This document shows, piece after piece, positions 41,534 to 51,000 of a stretch of DNA of 64,000 nt (the first letter of the stretch is position 1; every line of letters starts with the position of its first letter). The translations under genes were made by a program, and so were the position numbers. This DNA is from Methylorubrum rhodesianum. GTDB taxonomy: Bacteria; Pseudomonadota; Alphaproteobacteria; Rhizobiales; Beijerinckiaceae. The DNA is taken from positions 62,001 through 126,000 of the forward strand of contig NZ_JACHOS010000015.1 in assembly GCF_014199985.1 (NCBI RefSeq). Reading direction: 5' to 3'. The notes under the pieces were generated by a model. The model saw only the letters and a list, made by a program, of their open reading frames with translations. It was not told where the DNA came from and searched no databases.

Positions 41534-42451
41534 ATGCTCGAAGGTCTGCCGCCGCACCGACCCACGCACGTCCTGCGCCTGATCACGGACGAGCCCTCCG
41601 CTCGCGCCATGACCGAACTCCTGGGCGAGATGTTCGATCCCATGGAGACGGCGGTGGCCGCCTTCGAGGTGGAGGAGACCGGGGCGTGGCGGCTGGAGGC
41701 CTATTTCTCGGAGGAGCCCGACGCGGAGATGATCCGCGAACTGATCCGCCCGGTGCTCGGCGCGCAGGCGGATGAGGCGGTCTTCGAGACCATCGACCAG
41801 CAGGATTGGGTGCGCGCCTCGCTGGAGGGGTTGAAGCCGGTGCGTGCCGGCCGCTTCCTCGTCCATGGCGGCCACGACCGGCACCAGGTGCGGGGGAACG
41901 ACCTCGCCATCGAGATCGAGGCGGCGCTCGCCTTCGGCACCGGCCATCACGGCACCACCCTCGGCTGCCTGCGGGCGCTGGTGGACGAGTTGAAGCGCCG
42001 CCGTCCGACCCACGTTCTCGATGTCGGCACCGGGACCGGCATCCTCGGCTTTGCCGCCGCCAAGGCGCTTCGCACGCCCGTGATCGCCGGCGATCTCGAC
42101 CCCGAGGCCGTGACCACCGCCCGCGGCAATGCCCGTCTCAACGGGCTCGGTCCCTATATGCGGTTCTACCACGCGCCGGGTGTCCGCCACGCGCTCGCCG
42201 ACCGGCCCCGCGGCTTCGACGTGGTCTTCGCCAACATCCTGGCCCGCCCGCTCAAGCGGCTCGCGCCCTCGCTCACCGCCGTGGTAGCCGATGACGGCGT
42301 GCTGATCCTCTCCGGCCTGATCGAGCGCGACGTGCCGGGCGTGCTCTCGACCTACCGCCACCGCGGCTTCCATCTCGCCCGCTCCGGCGTGATCGAGGGC
42401 TGGGCGACTCTGGTGCTGCGCCGGGGCGGGGCGGCCCCCCGCCCGCGCTGA
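41534..42451 (+). CDS. prmA: ribosomal protein L11 methyltransferase PrmA
   Basis: 305 residues. N-terminal substrate-recognition part, then a class I SAM-dependent methyltransferase with motif I VLDVGTGTGILG (residues 161-172), ALAFGTGHHGTTLGCL just before it, and the substrate-binding FANILARPL motif. PrmA trimethylates ribosomal protein L11. Start ATG 41534, with AGAGGG upstream. An aminopeptidase gene follows 55 nt later on the same strand. Confidence 0.93.
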   Translation: MLEGLPPHRPTHVLRLITDEPSARAMTELLGEMFDPMETAVAAFEVEETGAWRLEAYFSEEPDAEMIRELIRPVLGAQADEAVFETIDQQDWVRASLEGLKPVRAGRFLVHGGHDRHQVRGNDLAIEIEAALAFGTGHHGTTLGCLRALVDELKRRRPTHVLDVGTGTGILGFAAAKALRTPVIAGDLDPEAVTTARGNARLNGLGPYMRFYHAPGVRHALADRPRGFDVVFANILARPLKRLAPSLTAVVADDGVLILSGLIERDVPGVLSTYRHRGFHLARSGVIEGWATLVLRRGGAAPRPR

Positions 42452-42506
42452 GAAGCCCGCGCCGAGGAGGGTGTCGCGGGGTCGTCCGACGCGGTAGATT
42501 TCCGCC

Positions 42507-44345
42507 ATGACGACGCCTCCCCCCCGCTTCCAGACCTTCGACGATCCGAGCCACGCCAAGGGGCCCGAACGGATCGAGGCCCTGCGCGCCGCCCTGCGGG
42601 AGGTCGGCGCCGACGGCTTCGTAGTGCCGCGGGCCGACGAGCATCAATCGGAATACGTTCCCGCCGACGCGGAGCGTCTCGCCTGGCTCACCGGCTTCAC
42701 CGGCTCGGCCGGCCTCGCGGCGGTGCTCGCCGACGAGGCCGCCCTGTTCGTCGATGGCCGCTACACGCTGCAGGCGCCGGAACAGGTCGATACCGCGACG
42801 GTCACGGTGGTGCCGCTCGCCGAGACGACGCCGGAGGCGTGGCTCGGGACGCATCTGAAACCGGGCCAGGTCCTTGCCTACGATCCCTGGCTCCACACGC
42901 CCGACGGCGTGGCCCGCCTCGAGCGCGCCGCCACGAAGGCGGGCGCGTCGCTTCGCGCCGTGCCGGACAATCTCGTGGATGCGGTCTGGGCCGGGCGGCC
43001 CCGGCCACCGGCGGGTCGGGTCACAGTCCATCCCGACGATCTGGCGGGCGAAACGGTTCCCGAGAAGCTCGACCGCATCCGCGCCGCCCTCGTCCAGGGT
43101 GCGATCGACGTGCTCGTCATCTCCGATCCCCACAATCTCGCCTGGGCCTTCAATCTGCGCGGGGCCGACATCCCGCACACGCCCCTGGCGCTCGGATACG
43201 CCCTCGTTCCCCGCGAGGGACGCGCCGCGCTCTACCTCACCTCGGGGGCGATCGAGGCGGCCCTGCGCACGAGGCTCGAGCCGCTGGCGGATCTCCGGCC
43301 GCGGAGCGCCTTCACCGAGGATCTGGACGGCCTCTGCCGGAATGCCGCGCGGGTGCGGCTCGATGCGGCGACCGGCGCGGCGGCACTCAAGGATGGCGTC
43401 GAGGCCGCCGGGGGCGTCGCCGATGTCGGTGCCGATCCGGTCACCGCGATGAAGGCGGTCAAGAACGCGGCCGAGATCGCCGGCGCCCGCGCCGCCCATC
43501 ACCGCGACGGGCTCGCCGTGACGCGCTTCCTCGCCTGGCTCGATCGCGCCGCCGCCGAGGGCGTGAGCGAGATCGCCGCCGTCGAGGCGCTGGAGGATTT
43601 CCGCCGGGAGAGCGGCCTGCTGCGGGACGTGTCCTTCCCGACCATCTCCGGCTCGGGCCCGAACGGCGCCATCGTGCACTACCGCGTCACCCGCGCCACC
43701 GACCGCAAGGCCCGGCCCGGCGAACTCTTCCTGATCGATTCCGGTGCGCAATACGCCGACGGCACCACCGACATCACCCGAACCGTCGCGATCGGCACGC
43801 CGACCGACGAGATGCGCGACCGCTTCACCCGCGTGCTCAAGGGCCACATCGCCATTGCCCGCGCCGTCTTCCCCGAGGGGACGACGGGGGCGCAGATCGA
43901 CGCCCTCGCCCGCATCGGCCTGTGGGAGGCCGGCCTCGATTACGATCACGGCACCGGCCACGGCGTCGGCGCCTTCCTCTCGGTCCATGAGGGGCCGCAG
44001 CGCATCGCCAAGACCGGCACGGTGGCGCTCAAGCCCGGCATGATCCTCTCGAACGAGCCGGGCTATTATCGCAGCCGCGCCTACGGCATCCGCATCGAGA
44101 ACCTGATCCTCGTCGAGGAGCGGACCATTCCCGGCGGCGACCGGCCGATGCTCGGCTTCGAGACCCTGACGCTCGCTCCGATCGACCGGCGCCTGATCGA
44201 TCCGGCCCTGCTCGCACCGGCGGAGGCGGAATGGCTCGACGCCTACCATGCCCGGGTGCGCGAGGCGCTCGCTCCCGACCTCGACGGGCCGGTGCGGACT
44301 TGGCTGGAGGCGGCGACGCGGCCACTCGCCGAGGCCGCCGCGTGA
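42507..44345 (+). CDS. Xaa-Pro aminopeptidase (M24B)
   Basis: 612 residues: two creatinase-like N-terminal domains (RADEHQSEYVPADAERLAWL; FVDGRYTLQAPEQ) and a C-terminal pita-bread M24 domain. Metal-ligand segments are intact: FLIDSGAQYADGTTDITRTV, YDHGTGHGVGAFLSVHEGP, LSNEPGYYRS and GIRIENLILVEE. It removes N-terminal residues before proline in cytoplasmic peptides. The stop overlaps the next gene by 4 nt (GTGA), indicating an operon with the phosphatase. Confidence 0.95.
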   Translation: MTTPPPRFQTFDDPSHAKGPERIEALRAALREVGADGFVVPRADEHQSEYVPADAERLAWLTGFTGSAGLAAVLADEAALFVDGRYTLQAPEQVDTATVTVVPLAETTPEAWLGTHLKPGQVLAYDPWLHTPDGVARLERAATKAGASLRAVPDNLVDAVWAGRPRPPAGRVTVHPDDLAGETVPEKLDRIRAALVQGAIDVLVISDPHNLAWAFNLRGADIPHTPLALGYALVPREGRAALYLTSGAIEAALRTRLEPLADLRPRSAFTEDLDGLCRNAARVRLDAATGAAALKDGVEAAGGVADVGADPVTAMKAVKNAAEIAGARAAHHRDGLAVTRFLAWLDRAAAEGVSEIAAVEALEDFRRESGLLRDVSFPTISGSGPNGAIVHYRVTRATDRKARPGELFLIDSGAQYADGTTDITRTVAIGTPTDEMRDRFTRVLKGHIAIARAVFPEGTTGAQIDALARIGLWEAGLDYDHGTGHGVGAFLSVHEGPQRIAKTGTVALKPGMILSNEPGYYRSRAYGIRIENLILVEERTIPGGDRPMLGFETLTLAPIDRRLIDPALLAPAEAEWLDAYHARVREALAPDLDGPVRTWLEAATRPLAEAAA

Positions 44346-44821
44346 ACGCGCCCACCCGCCCCGCGATCCTGTTCGTCTGTCTCGGCAACATCTGCCGTTC
44401 GCCGCTCGCCGAAGCCGCCTTCAGGAGCGAGGCGGCGCGGATCGGGCTCGACGTGACGGTCGATTCCGCCGGCACCAGCGACTGGCATGTGGGCGAGCCG
44501 CCCGACGCCCGCGCGATCGCCGTGGCGCGGACGCACGGCGTCGAGATCGCCGGCTATCGCGGGCGTCAGGTGACGCCGGACGATTTTGAGCGGTTCGACC
44601 ACGTCGTCGCCCTGGATCTCGCCAACCTCGCCAAGTTGCGCGCCCTGCGGCCGGCCGGTTCACGGGCCGCGTTGAGCCTGCTCCTCGACCATGTGCCGGG
44701 CCGGGAGGGCGAGCCGGTGGCCGACCCGTATTACGGAGCGGACGACGGCTTCGACACCACCTGGGACGACGTGACGGCGGGCGCCCGCGCCCTCGCCCGC
44801 CGCTTGGCGGGGCCGGAATGA
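44342..44821 (+). CDS. low-molecular-weight protein-tyrosine-phosphatase family protein
   Basis: 159 residues. P-loop FVCLGNICRSP with C13 and R19 and the late general-acid motif ADPYYG fit LMW-PTP. GTG at 44342 overlaps the aminopeptidase stop, and its own stop overlaps the fructosamine kinase start (ATGA). In other bacteria LMW-PTP homologues encoded next to fructosamine-kinase homologues act on sugar phosphates released in protein deglycation; that role is inferred here from the same arrangement. Phosphotyrosine activity remains possible. Confidence 0.9.
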   Translation: MNAPTRPAILFVCLGNICRSPLAEAAFRSEAARIGLDVTVDSAGTSDWHVGEPPDARAIAVARTHGVEIAGYRGRQVTPDDFERFDHVVALDLANLAKLRALRPAGSRAALSLLLDHVPGREGEPVADPYYGADDGFDTTWDDVTAGARALARRLAGPE

Positions 44822-45624
44822 ACGTCCTCGCCCGCCGGGCGGCGGACCTGCTCGGCGTCTCCGTCGCCGAGGCTCGGCCGATGGCGGGCGGCGATCTGTC
44901 CCAATGCATGCGCCTGCGGCTGGAGGACGGACGCGTGGCGGTGGCCAAGACCGGACCGGCGCCGCCGGAGGAGGCCCGGATGCTCGCGGCCATCGCCGCG
45001 ACCGGCGCGCCCGCCCCCGCCGTGCTGGCCGTGGACGCGACGCTGCTCGTCCTCGAAGCCCTGCCCGATACCGGTGCCGGGCCGGGCGCCGAGGCCGATC
45101 TCGGTCGGGTCGTTGCCCGCTTGCACGCCGCCACGGGCGAGGGCTACGGCTGGCACGCCGACTACGCCTTCGGTCCCGTGGCCATCGCGAATGCGTGGGC
45201 GGACGACTGGCCCGCCTTCTGGGGCGAGCGCCGCCTGCTCTGTCATGCCGGCCACCTCCCCGCCCCGCTGTTCCGGCGGGTCGAGCGGCTGGCGGGAGAC
45301 CTGAGGAGCCGCCTGCCGGAACGGCCCCGCGCCGCCCTGCTCCACGGTGACCTGTGGAGCGGCAACGTCCTCACCGCCGGCGACCGGGTCTCGGGACTGA
45401 TCGATCCGGCCTGCTATTACGGTCATGCCGAAGTCGATCTGGCGATGCTGAGCCTGTTCGGCCGTCCCGGTCCCGCGTTCCGCATCGCCTATGGGCCGTC
45501 GGAACCCGGCGCGTCGGAGCGTGCGCCGATCTACAAGCTCTGGCCGGCGCTGGTGCATCGGCGCCTGTTCGGCGCCGGCTACGACGGCATGGTCGAAGGG
45601 TGTCTGGAGGCGGCCGGCGTCTGA
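44818..45624 (+). CDS. fructosamine kinase family protein
   Basis: 268 residues of the aminoglycoside-phosphotransferase-like kinase fold. Catalytic loop LLHGDLWSGNVL and metal-binding LIDPACYYGHAEVDLAM are diagnostic for the fructosamine/ribulosamine-3-kinase family. Such kinases phosphorylate sugar adducts on protein amines, which then break down and free the protein. Translationally coupled to the phosphatase gene. Substrate (ribulosamine or erythrulosamine rather than fructosamine) cannot be told. Confidence 0.9.
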   Translation: MNVLARRAADLLGVSVAEARPMAGGDLSQCMRLRLEDGRVAVAKTGPAPPEEARMLAAIAATGAPAPAVLAVDATLLVLEALPDTGAGPGAEADLGRVVARLHAATGEGYGWHADYAFGPVAIANAWADDWPAFWGERRLLCHAGHLPAPLFRRVERLAGDLRSRLPERPRAALLHGDLWSGNVLTAGDRVSGLIDPACYYGHAEVDLAMLSLFGRPGPAFRIAYGPSEPGASERAPIYKLWPALVHRRLFGAGYDGMVEGCLEAAGV

Positions 45625-45690
45625 CCCCGCGCCCCTCCGGAAAGGAGGCTGCCGGCGTCCGGCGGCGACGCCTCGTGCGAAAAAATCCGC

Positions 45691-46074
45691 TCAGAACATT
45701 CCGTTCGGATGGGCGGAGGTCTCGGGCAGGATCTGCAGCACGTCCCAGTGCTCGACGATCCGGCCGGCGGCATCGAGCCGGAAGATGTCGATGGCCGCGT
45801 AGTCGTGGTTGCCCGGCCAGTGCTGGAGACAGTGCAGCACGACGAGATCGCCCTCGGCGATCGCCCGCTTCACCTCGACCCGCTTGCCCGGCCATTCGCG
45901 GGCCATGCGCTCGAAATAGGCGATGAAGCCGTCCTTGCCGCTGGCGACGTGCGGGTTGTGCTGAATGTACTCCTCGCCGGCATAGCGCTCGATCGCCTCG
46001 CGCGGCCGGCACTCGTTGAACATCAGGTCGTAGAAGGCGATGGCATTCGCCTTGTTCGTCGCGAGATCGGTCAT
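45691..46074 (-). CDS. SnoaL-like / NTF2-like protein
   Basis: 127 residues of an NTF2-like cone fold: NECRPREAIERYAGEEYIQH, NPHVASGKDGFIAYFERMAR, then VVLHCLQHWPGNHDYAAIDI and FRLDAAGRIVEHWDVLQ. This SnoaL subgroup contains polyketide cyclase-like and many uncharacterised small proteins. No cofactor motif. ATG 46074 begins the domain; the frame to 46125 is less likely. Converges with the fructosamine kinase gene. Confidence 0.82.
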   Translation of the reverse strand: MTDLATNKANAIAFYDLMFNECRPREAIERYAGEEYIQHNPHVASGKDGFIAYFERMAREWPGKRVEVKRAIAEGDLVVLHCLQHWPGNHDYAAIDIFRLDAAGRIVEHWDVLQILPETSAHPNGMF

Positions 46075-46295
46075 GCGGTCTCCGGGCGTGGACGGACCCG
46101 ATCGTGCGACCATGAGCGGATGCACGTGGCCGCACGCCGCCCATCATGCCCGAACGGCGAAGGTTCGTCGTCAGCCCTGAAGCCGGAGCGGCGCGAAATC
46201 CGTCGCCACGTCGAACGCCAGGGCGACTGGGTCGACCTGCTCGGCCGCGGGCTCGATCCCAACGGGTCGGAGCGACGCCGGAGGCGGAACGGCCC

Positions 46296-48422
46296 CTACT
46301 CCGCCGGCGCCGGCATCGCCGACATCCGCGGCTCGAACCGGCCCTCGCCCGTCGGCTTCATCTCCACGCGCCGGTCGTGGTGCTTGTTCAGGGTCGAGCG
46401 GTGGCCGATCGAGACGATGGTGGTGCCGGGCAGGGTCTCGCGCAGCATCCGGTAGATCTCGGCCTCGGTCTCCTCGTCGAGGGCGGCGGTCGATTCGTCG
46501 AGAAACAGCCAGTCGGGCTTAGCCAGGATCGCCCGGGCGATGGCGAGGCGCTGCTGCTCGCCGCCCGACAGGCGGCGGTCCCAGGTATCGACCATGTCGA
46601 GCTGATCGGCGAGCTGCGGCAGCCGCGCGGCGCGCAACGCCTCGCGGATCGCCTCGTCGGAGAAATGATCGACGGTGTGCGGATAGGCCACCGCGCCGCG
46701 CAGGGTGCCGAGCGGGAGATAGGGCCGCTGCGGCAGGACCAGCGCCGATTGTCCGGCCGGCACGTCGACCCGGCCCTTGCCGAACGGCCAGATCCCGGCG
46801 ATCGCCCGGAACAGGGTCGACTTGCCCGAGCCCGAGGGGCCGGTGACCAGGGTCGCGCCGCTCTTCGGAAGTTCGAACGCGCCCGCCTGCACGATCTCGC
46901 GGCCGTCGGGGAGGGCCAAAGTCAGGTCGCGGGCGGTCACGGCACCGGCGGTGTCGTTGCCGTTGGCAAGGCCGTAGCCGGCGCCCGCCAGCGCCTCCGC
47001 CTTGGTCATCGCCCGCTTGAACGAGCCGAGACGGATGGTGTTCGCCTTGTAGGCGGCGAGGATGGTGTAGGAGTTGATGAAGAAGTTCAGCGAGTTCTGG
47101 ACGTTGCTGAACGCGTTCGACGTCTGCTGCAGGGCGCCCAGGGTGATCTTCTTGGCGAAGAACGACGGGGCGGCGATGACGAGCGGGAAGATCGTGCTCG
47201 CCTGCCGGTAGCTGAAGGTGAAGGCGATCAGCTTGATGCGCCGGAAGATGATGCCGACGTAGTTGTCGACGATGGCGTGGAACAGGGTGGCGAGGCGCGA
47301 GGATTCGGCCCGCTCGCCCCGCAGCAGCGCGATCTGCTCCGAGTAGATGCGGTTGCGCGCCAGCGCGAATCGGAAGTCCGCCTCGACCTGCTCCTGCCGG
47401 TAGTCGAGGCCGATCAGCGGCTTGCCGATCAGGTGGGTCAGCCAGGTGCCGACCACCGCGTAGGCGATCACCAGCCAGACCAGGAAGCCGGGGATCACCG
47501 TGTCGGTGAAGGGCAGCACGAAGTCGCGCGAGAGCGTCCATAGAATGACGATGAAGGAGACGAGCTGCGCGGCCTGCGACAGGAGCCGGGTCGAGAGCGT
47601 CGTGGTCTGGGCGATGAAGTTGTTGACGTCCGACTGGATGCGCTGATCCGGGTTGTCGGCGTGCTCGTCGACGAAGGGGATGCGGTAATGCGTGCCCTGC
47701 CCCAGCCAGCGCTCGTACAGGTTGTGGGTGAGCCAGGTGCGCCAGCGCAGCTGCAGCCCCGAATCGACGTAGATGTCGAACATGCCGATCACGACGTTGA
47801 GGATCGCCAGCGGTACGAAGATGTAGCCGAGCTGGTACCAGAAGGCCGCCGCGTCGAACTCCTGCAGCGCGTTGTACATGTCGCGGTAGAAGAAGTTGAA
47901 CCGCAGGGTCAGCGCCACGTCGGCGAAGTTCACGAAGATCGACAGCGCCACGAGATTGCGGCCGATCTGCCCTTCCGTACGCCCGAAGCGGCGGAACATC
48001 CCGATCTCCCGGCTCGGGGCGTCGTGGCTGGCGAAGTAGGGGTCGGCGATCAGGGTGATGTCCCGGATCGGCTTCCAGTGGGAGATGGCCAGCACGATGC
48101 CGCCGAACACCACCGATCCGGTCGCCGCGAAATCCGGCGGCAGCAGCGCCGCGACGGTCGCGGGCAGCGCGCCCATGGCGGCGAGCATCTTGGCGCCGGC
48201 CAGCACGAGGTAGCCGATCCCGTACACCGAGACGAAGATCTTGAGATAGGCCGAGAGGTTGTGCGAGGCGACGAGGATGCCCGCCATCGCGAAGCCCGCG
48301 AGCGAGACGTAGAGCGGCGGGCTCGGAATTCCCGGCAAGATCACGGGGATGGCCAGCAGCAGGAGCGCGAAGAGCGCCGTGAGCACGGCCTGGATGCCGA
48401 GCCTGCTCTTGAATGCGGCCAC
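46296..48422 (-). CDS. SbmA/BacA-type ABC transporter, fused permease and ATPase
   Basis: 708 residues. Six or more N-terminal membrane helices lead into the SbmA/BacA-like permease domain (NFFYRDMYNALQEFDAAAFW; WRTWLTHNLYERWL; NPDQRIQSDVNNF). The ATPase domain is intact: Walker A GPSGSGKST, signature LSGGEQQR, Walker B DWLFLDE. Members import vitamin B12, peptides or long-chain acyl compounds in Hyphomicrobiales and mycobacteria. Start GTG 48422 is decided by AGAAGGAG 8 nt upstream; an ATG at 48446 precedes the ribosome binding site. Confidence 0.92.
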   Translation of the reverse strand: MAAFKSRLGIQAVLTALFALLLLAIPVILPGIPSPPLYVSLAGFAMAGILVASHNLSAYLKIFVSVYGIGYLVLAGAKMLAAMGALPATVAALLPPDFAATGSVVFGGIVLAISHWKPIRDITLIADPYFASHDAPSREIGMFRRFGRTEGQIGRNLVALSIFVNFADVALTLRFNFFYRDMYNALQEFDAAAFWYQLGYIFVPLAILNVVIGMFDIYVDSGLQLRWRTWLTHNLYERWLGQGTHYRIPFVDEHADNPDQRIQSDVNNFIAQTTTLSTRLLSQAAQLVSFIVILWTLSRDFVLPFTDTVIPGFLVWLVIAYAVVGTWLTHLIGKPLIGLDYRQEQVEADFRFALARNRIYSEQIALLRGERAESSRLATLFHAIVDNYVGIIFRRIKLIAFTFSYRQASTIFPLVIAAPSFFAKKITLGALQQTSNAFSNVQNSLNFFINSYTILAAYKANTIRLGSFKRAMTKAEALAGAGYGLANGNDTAGAVTARDLTLALPDGREIVQAGAFELPKSGATLVTGPSGSGKSTLFRAIAGIWPFGKGRVDVPAGQSALVLPQRPYLPLGTLRGAVAYPHTVDHFSDEAIREALRAARLPQLADQLDMVDTWDRRLSGGEQQRLAIARAILAKPDWLFLDESTAALDEETEAEIYRMLRETLPGTTIVSIGHRSTLNKHHDRRVEMKPTGEGRFEPRMSAMPAPAE

Positions 48423-48668
48423 GCGGATCACTCCTTCTCGCTGCACCGGCTCCGCCCATCCTCGTGTCGGATGAGACGCCGGCCGCCGGGTTCAATCGCC
48501 GAATGCGGCGCCCCTGGCTATCCGTCGTGGCGAGAACGTGGCGCGGGACGGCACCTGTCACGTGAAATTTCGGTCATGTCGTGGCCTGGAGCGGTCGCTC
48601 ATCAGCGTTGCGGACCGCCGGGTGCGACACCGTGAACAGGTGCCGAGCCTGCCCCGGCTCAGCCGTGG

Positions 48669-48998
48669 TCAGTTCGCGTCCCAGTTCCAGTCGCCGTAAT
48701 CCGGCTCGCGGCAGCGGTAGCCGATCGGGCATTGCGGGTTGTCGCGGGTGGGGACGAAGCGCAGTTCGGCGATCTCGGTGAGCTCGCAGAAGCTGCGGTC
48801 GCGCACGAAGCGTTCGGGCGGGCGCCCGCCGAAACCGAGCGTCACCGCGCCTTCCGCCTTCACCATGGCCATCGCCTCCGCACAGGTCGGCCGGGCCGCC
48901 TGCGTGCGCGGCTGGGCGAAGGCGGGAGAGAGGGCGAAGGGCGACGTCAGAAGGGGCGCCAGTGCCGAGCCGAGAACGGCGAGGGTGACAGGTTTCAT
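48669..48998 (-). CDS. small exported cysteine-containing protein
   Basis: 109 residues with a signal peptide (VLGSALAPLLTSPFALSPA, cleavage near AFA, about residue 28). The mature part has four Cys (TCAEAM, FCELTE, QCPIGYRCRE), probably two disulfides in the periplasm. Family not recognised. ATG 48998 is fixed by the signal peptide. Confidence 0.65.
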   Translation of the reverse strand: MKPVTLAVLGSALAPLLTSPFALSPAFAQPRTQAARPTCAEAMAMVKAEGAVTLGFGGRPPERFVRDRSFCELTEIAELRFVPTRDNPQCPIGYRCREPDYGDWNWDAN

Positions 48999-49308
48999 CA
49001 CGCGGGTACGGCCGACGGCCGGTCGCGGCCGCCAAGCTTGACCATGGCAGGTTCCGCCTGCGCCGGGAAGGGGTTGCCGTGCCTCTGCCGCATTCGAAGA
49101 GTCTATCCTGGCTCCGGGGGTCGTGAGGGGCCCTTCCGGTCCACGCCGCCCTGCGACCGGGGCCGAATCATCCGGCGGATCGGAGCGGAGCCGAGCCATG
49201 CGGGCCTGGGGATCCTCGACCTTGAGGCGGTGCCGCCGAAGATGTCGGAGCATCGGCTGAGACGTGCCCGCGCTGCTCGATTGCTGAAAGCTAAGTTCGG
49301 ACGCTAGG
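48999..49308. other. intergenic region between divergent exported-protein genes
   Basis: About 310 nt. No terminator, RNA or further gene is convincing; it should hold two promoters. Confidence 0.45.
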
Positions 49309-50010
49309 ATGACGATGTCGGGAGCAGAGGCGCACGAGACGGCGTTCGGGGCAACGATGGCGGAAGGCGCGCAGATCGTGGACGGGAAAGACGCGACGCG
49401 GGAGGCTCCCTCCCCCGCCCTGTCGCGACGCTTGATGATCCCCGTCATCCTCGCCGCGGGCTGGGGTGCCCTGTTCGCTTACACGCTGATCGTGCTCACC
49501 GATGACGGGCCGGTGGCGGCGCAGGCCGGGCACACGCGGCTCGCGGCGGCGGACGGGATCGACCTGCCGGAGGTGCGCCTGCCCGAACCGGAGCGGCCGG
49601 CCGCGCCTGCCGCCCATTCTCAGCCGCGGGTGCTCACGGTCGCCGCGCCCGCCCTGCCGCTGGACACCGTCGTGGCCCCGGTAGAGCCACGGCCCGCCGC
49701 GCCGCTGGTGGAGCGGGCGGCCTTCGTCGGCGTCTGGGGGCCGACCCCGGTCGCCTGCGGCCAGCGCCAGCGCCGCCGCGGCTTCCTGCCCGCCACCATC
49801 ACCGAGGATGGTGCCAAGGCCGGGCGCACCGTCTGCCGCTTCCGCAACAACCGCCGCGAGGGCAGTGCCTGGACCATGGCCGCCGATTGCAGCGAGCGCG
49901 GCCGGCGCTGGACCTCCCAGGTCCGTCTTCTCGTCGAGCATGACCGGCTCACCTGGACCAGCGGCAAGGGACAGGCGAACTACATCCGCTGCGGACGCCG
50001 GTCCGATTGA
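49309..50010 (+). CDS. membrane-anchored protein with C-terminal periplasmic Cys-rich domain
   Basis: 233 residues. One membrane helix (about 43-64, MIPVILAAGWGALFAYTLIV), a Pro/Ala-rich linker and a globular part from FVGVWGPTPVACGQRQRRRG, with Cys in TVCRFRNN, ADCSERGRRW and YIRCGRR. Topology: short cytoplasmic tail, periplasmic domain. Domain family not recognised. It lies divergent to the other small exported protein. Confidence 0.65.
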   Translation: MTMSGAEAHETAFGATMAEGAQIVDGKDATREAPSPALSRRLMIPVILAAGWGALFAYTLIVLTDDGPVAAQAGHTRLAAADGIDLPEVRLPEPERPAAPAAHSQPRVLTVAAPALPLDTVVAPVEPRPAAPLVERAAFVGVWGPTPVACGQRQRRRGFLPATITEDGAKAGRTVCRFRNNRREGSAWTMAADCSERGRRWTSQVRLLVEHDRLTWTSGKGQANYIRCGRRSD

Positions 50011-50076
50011 GGCTTCCGCCTCCGTTCCCGCATCGCCTGTTGCCGGGAAGCGGCGGCCACGACCCGGGACGAAGCG

Positions 50077-51000
50077 TCAGGCGGCATCGGCCACGGCAAA
50101 CCGCAGCCGCAGCGCGCCGGCCCGGAACACGACCCGCTCCGGCACGAACCGCCACAGGCGCTCGGCACCCGCGATCCGTTCATCCGGCTCCGGATCGAGC
50201 ACGACCTCGGTGCGCCCGCTCATCTGCAGCAGATCGCCGGTCGCGAAATCCGGAAAGACGAGCCCCGCCCGCGGGTTCTCCAGCATGTTGCCCAGCGTGT
50301 TGAAGAAGCGGTTGCCGGAATAGTCGGGGATCGTGAGGCGGCCGTCCGCTCCGACCCGCACGAACCCGGCCGGCCCGCCGCGGTGCGAGACATCGACCTG
50401 CCGCCGCCCGCCCGCTTCCTCGACGGCGCTCGCGACGAAAAAGGTTTCCGCGGCCGCGACGACCGCCCGCGCCGCCGCGTCGAGCCGCTCCGACACGAGG
50501 GGCCGGGGGCGGGCCGCCCGCGGCAGGTCCGGCCCCACTTCGTGCCGGCTGCGGATGTATTGCGGGCAGTTCCCGAAACTCTGTTCGACGCGGACCGTGA
50601 AACCCTCCGGACCGCTCCGCTCGATCCGCCCGTTCAGGCGGTTGCGGCGGCGCGTGGCCAGTTCGATCCCGAGCAGGGCCACGCCGTCCCCGTCCAGCAA
50701 GCCGGCCTCGGCCGGGTCGTCGGCATCGCGCGGCGCCTCGACACGGAGATGGAACGGATCCGGCGCGTGGAGGAAACCCGGCGCACCCTCCCGCAGCGTC
50801 GCCCAGGGGCGGCCCTCCCCATCCACGCTTCCGATCACCGCGAAGGGCAGGAGCGGGAAGAACGCCCGATGCTGCGCGTTCAAGTGATCGCGGATCACCC
50901 GCGGGCCGAGTTCCGCCAGTCGTCCGGCGAGGCCGACGCTCTCTTGGATCGCCACCTCGCCCCGGTGCCAGGGCGAGGCCGCCGCGTGCTGCGCGCTCAT
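50077..51000 (-). CDS. PNPOx-like FMN-binding split-barrel protein
   Basis: 307 residues. Two parts resemble the pyridoxamine-5'-phosphate-oxidase-like split barrel: AFFPLLPFAVIGSVDGEGRP with WATLREGAPGFLH, and a second half with DVSHRGGPAGFVRVGADGRL, DYSGNRFFNTLGNMLENPRA, GLVFPDFATGDLLQMSG. Members bind FMN, F420 or haem. The start ATG 51000 overlaps the GST stop by 4 nt (ATGA), so the two are one operon. Together with GST and the divergent LysR regulator, a detoxification or redox role is plausible but unproven. Confidence 0.8.
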   Translation of the reverse strand: MSAQHAAASPWHRGEVAIQESVGLAGRLAELGPRVIRDHLNAQHRAFFPLLPFAVIGSVDGEGRPWATLREGAPGFLHAPDPFHLRVEAPRDADDPAEAGLLDGDGVALLGIELATRRRNRLNGRIERSGPEGFTVRVEQSFGNCPQYIRSRHEVGPDLPRAARPRPLVSERLDAAARAVVAAAETFFVASAVEEAGGRRQVDVSHRGGPAGFVRVGADGRLTIPDYSGNRFFNTLGNMLENPRAGLVFPDFATGDLLQMSGRTEVVLDPEPDERIAGAERLWRFVPERVVFRAGALRLRFAVADAA

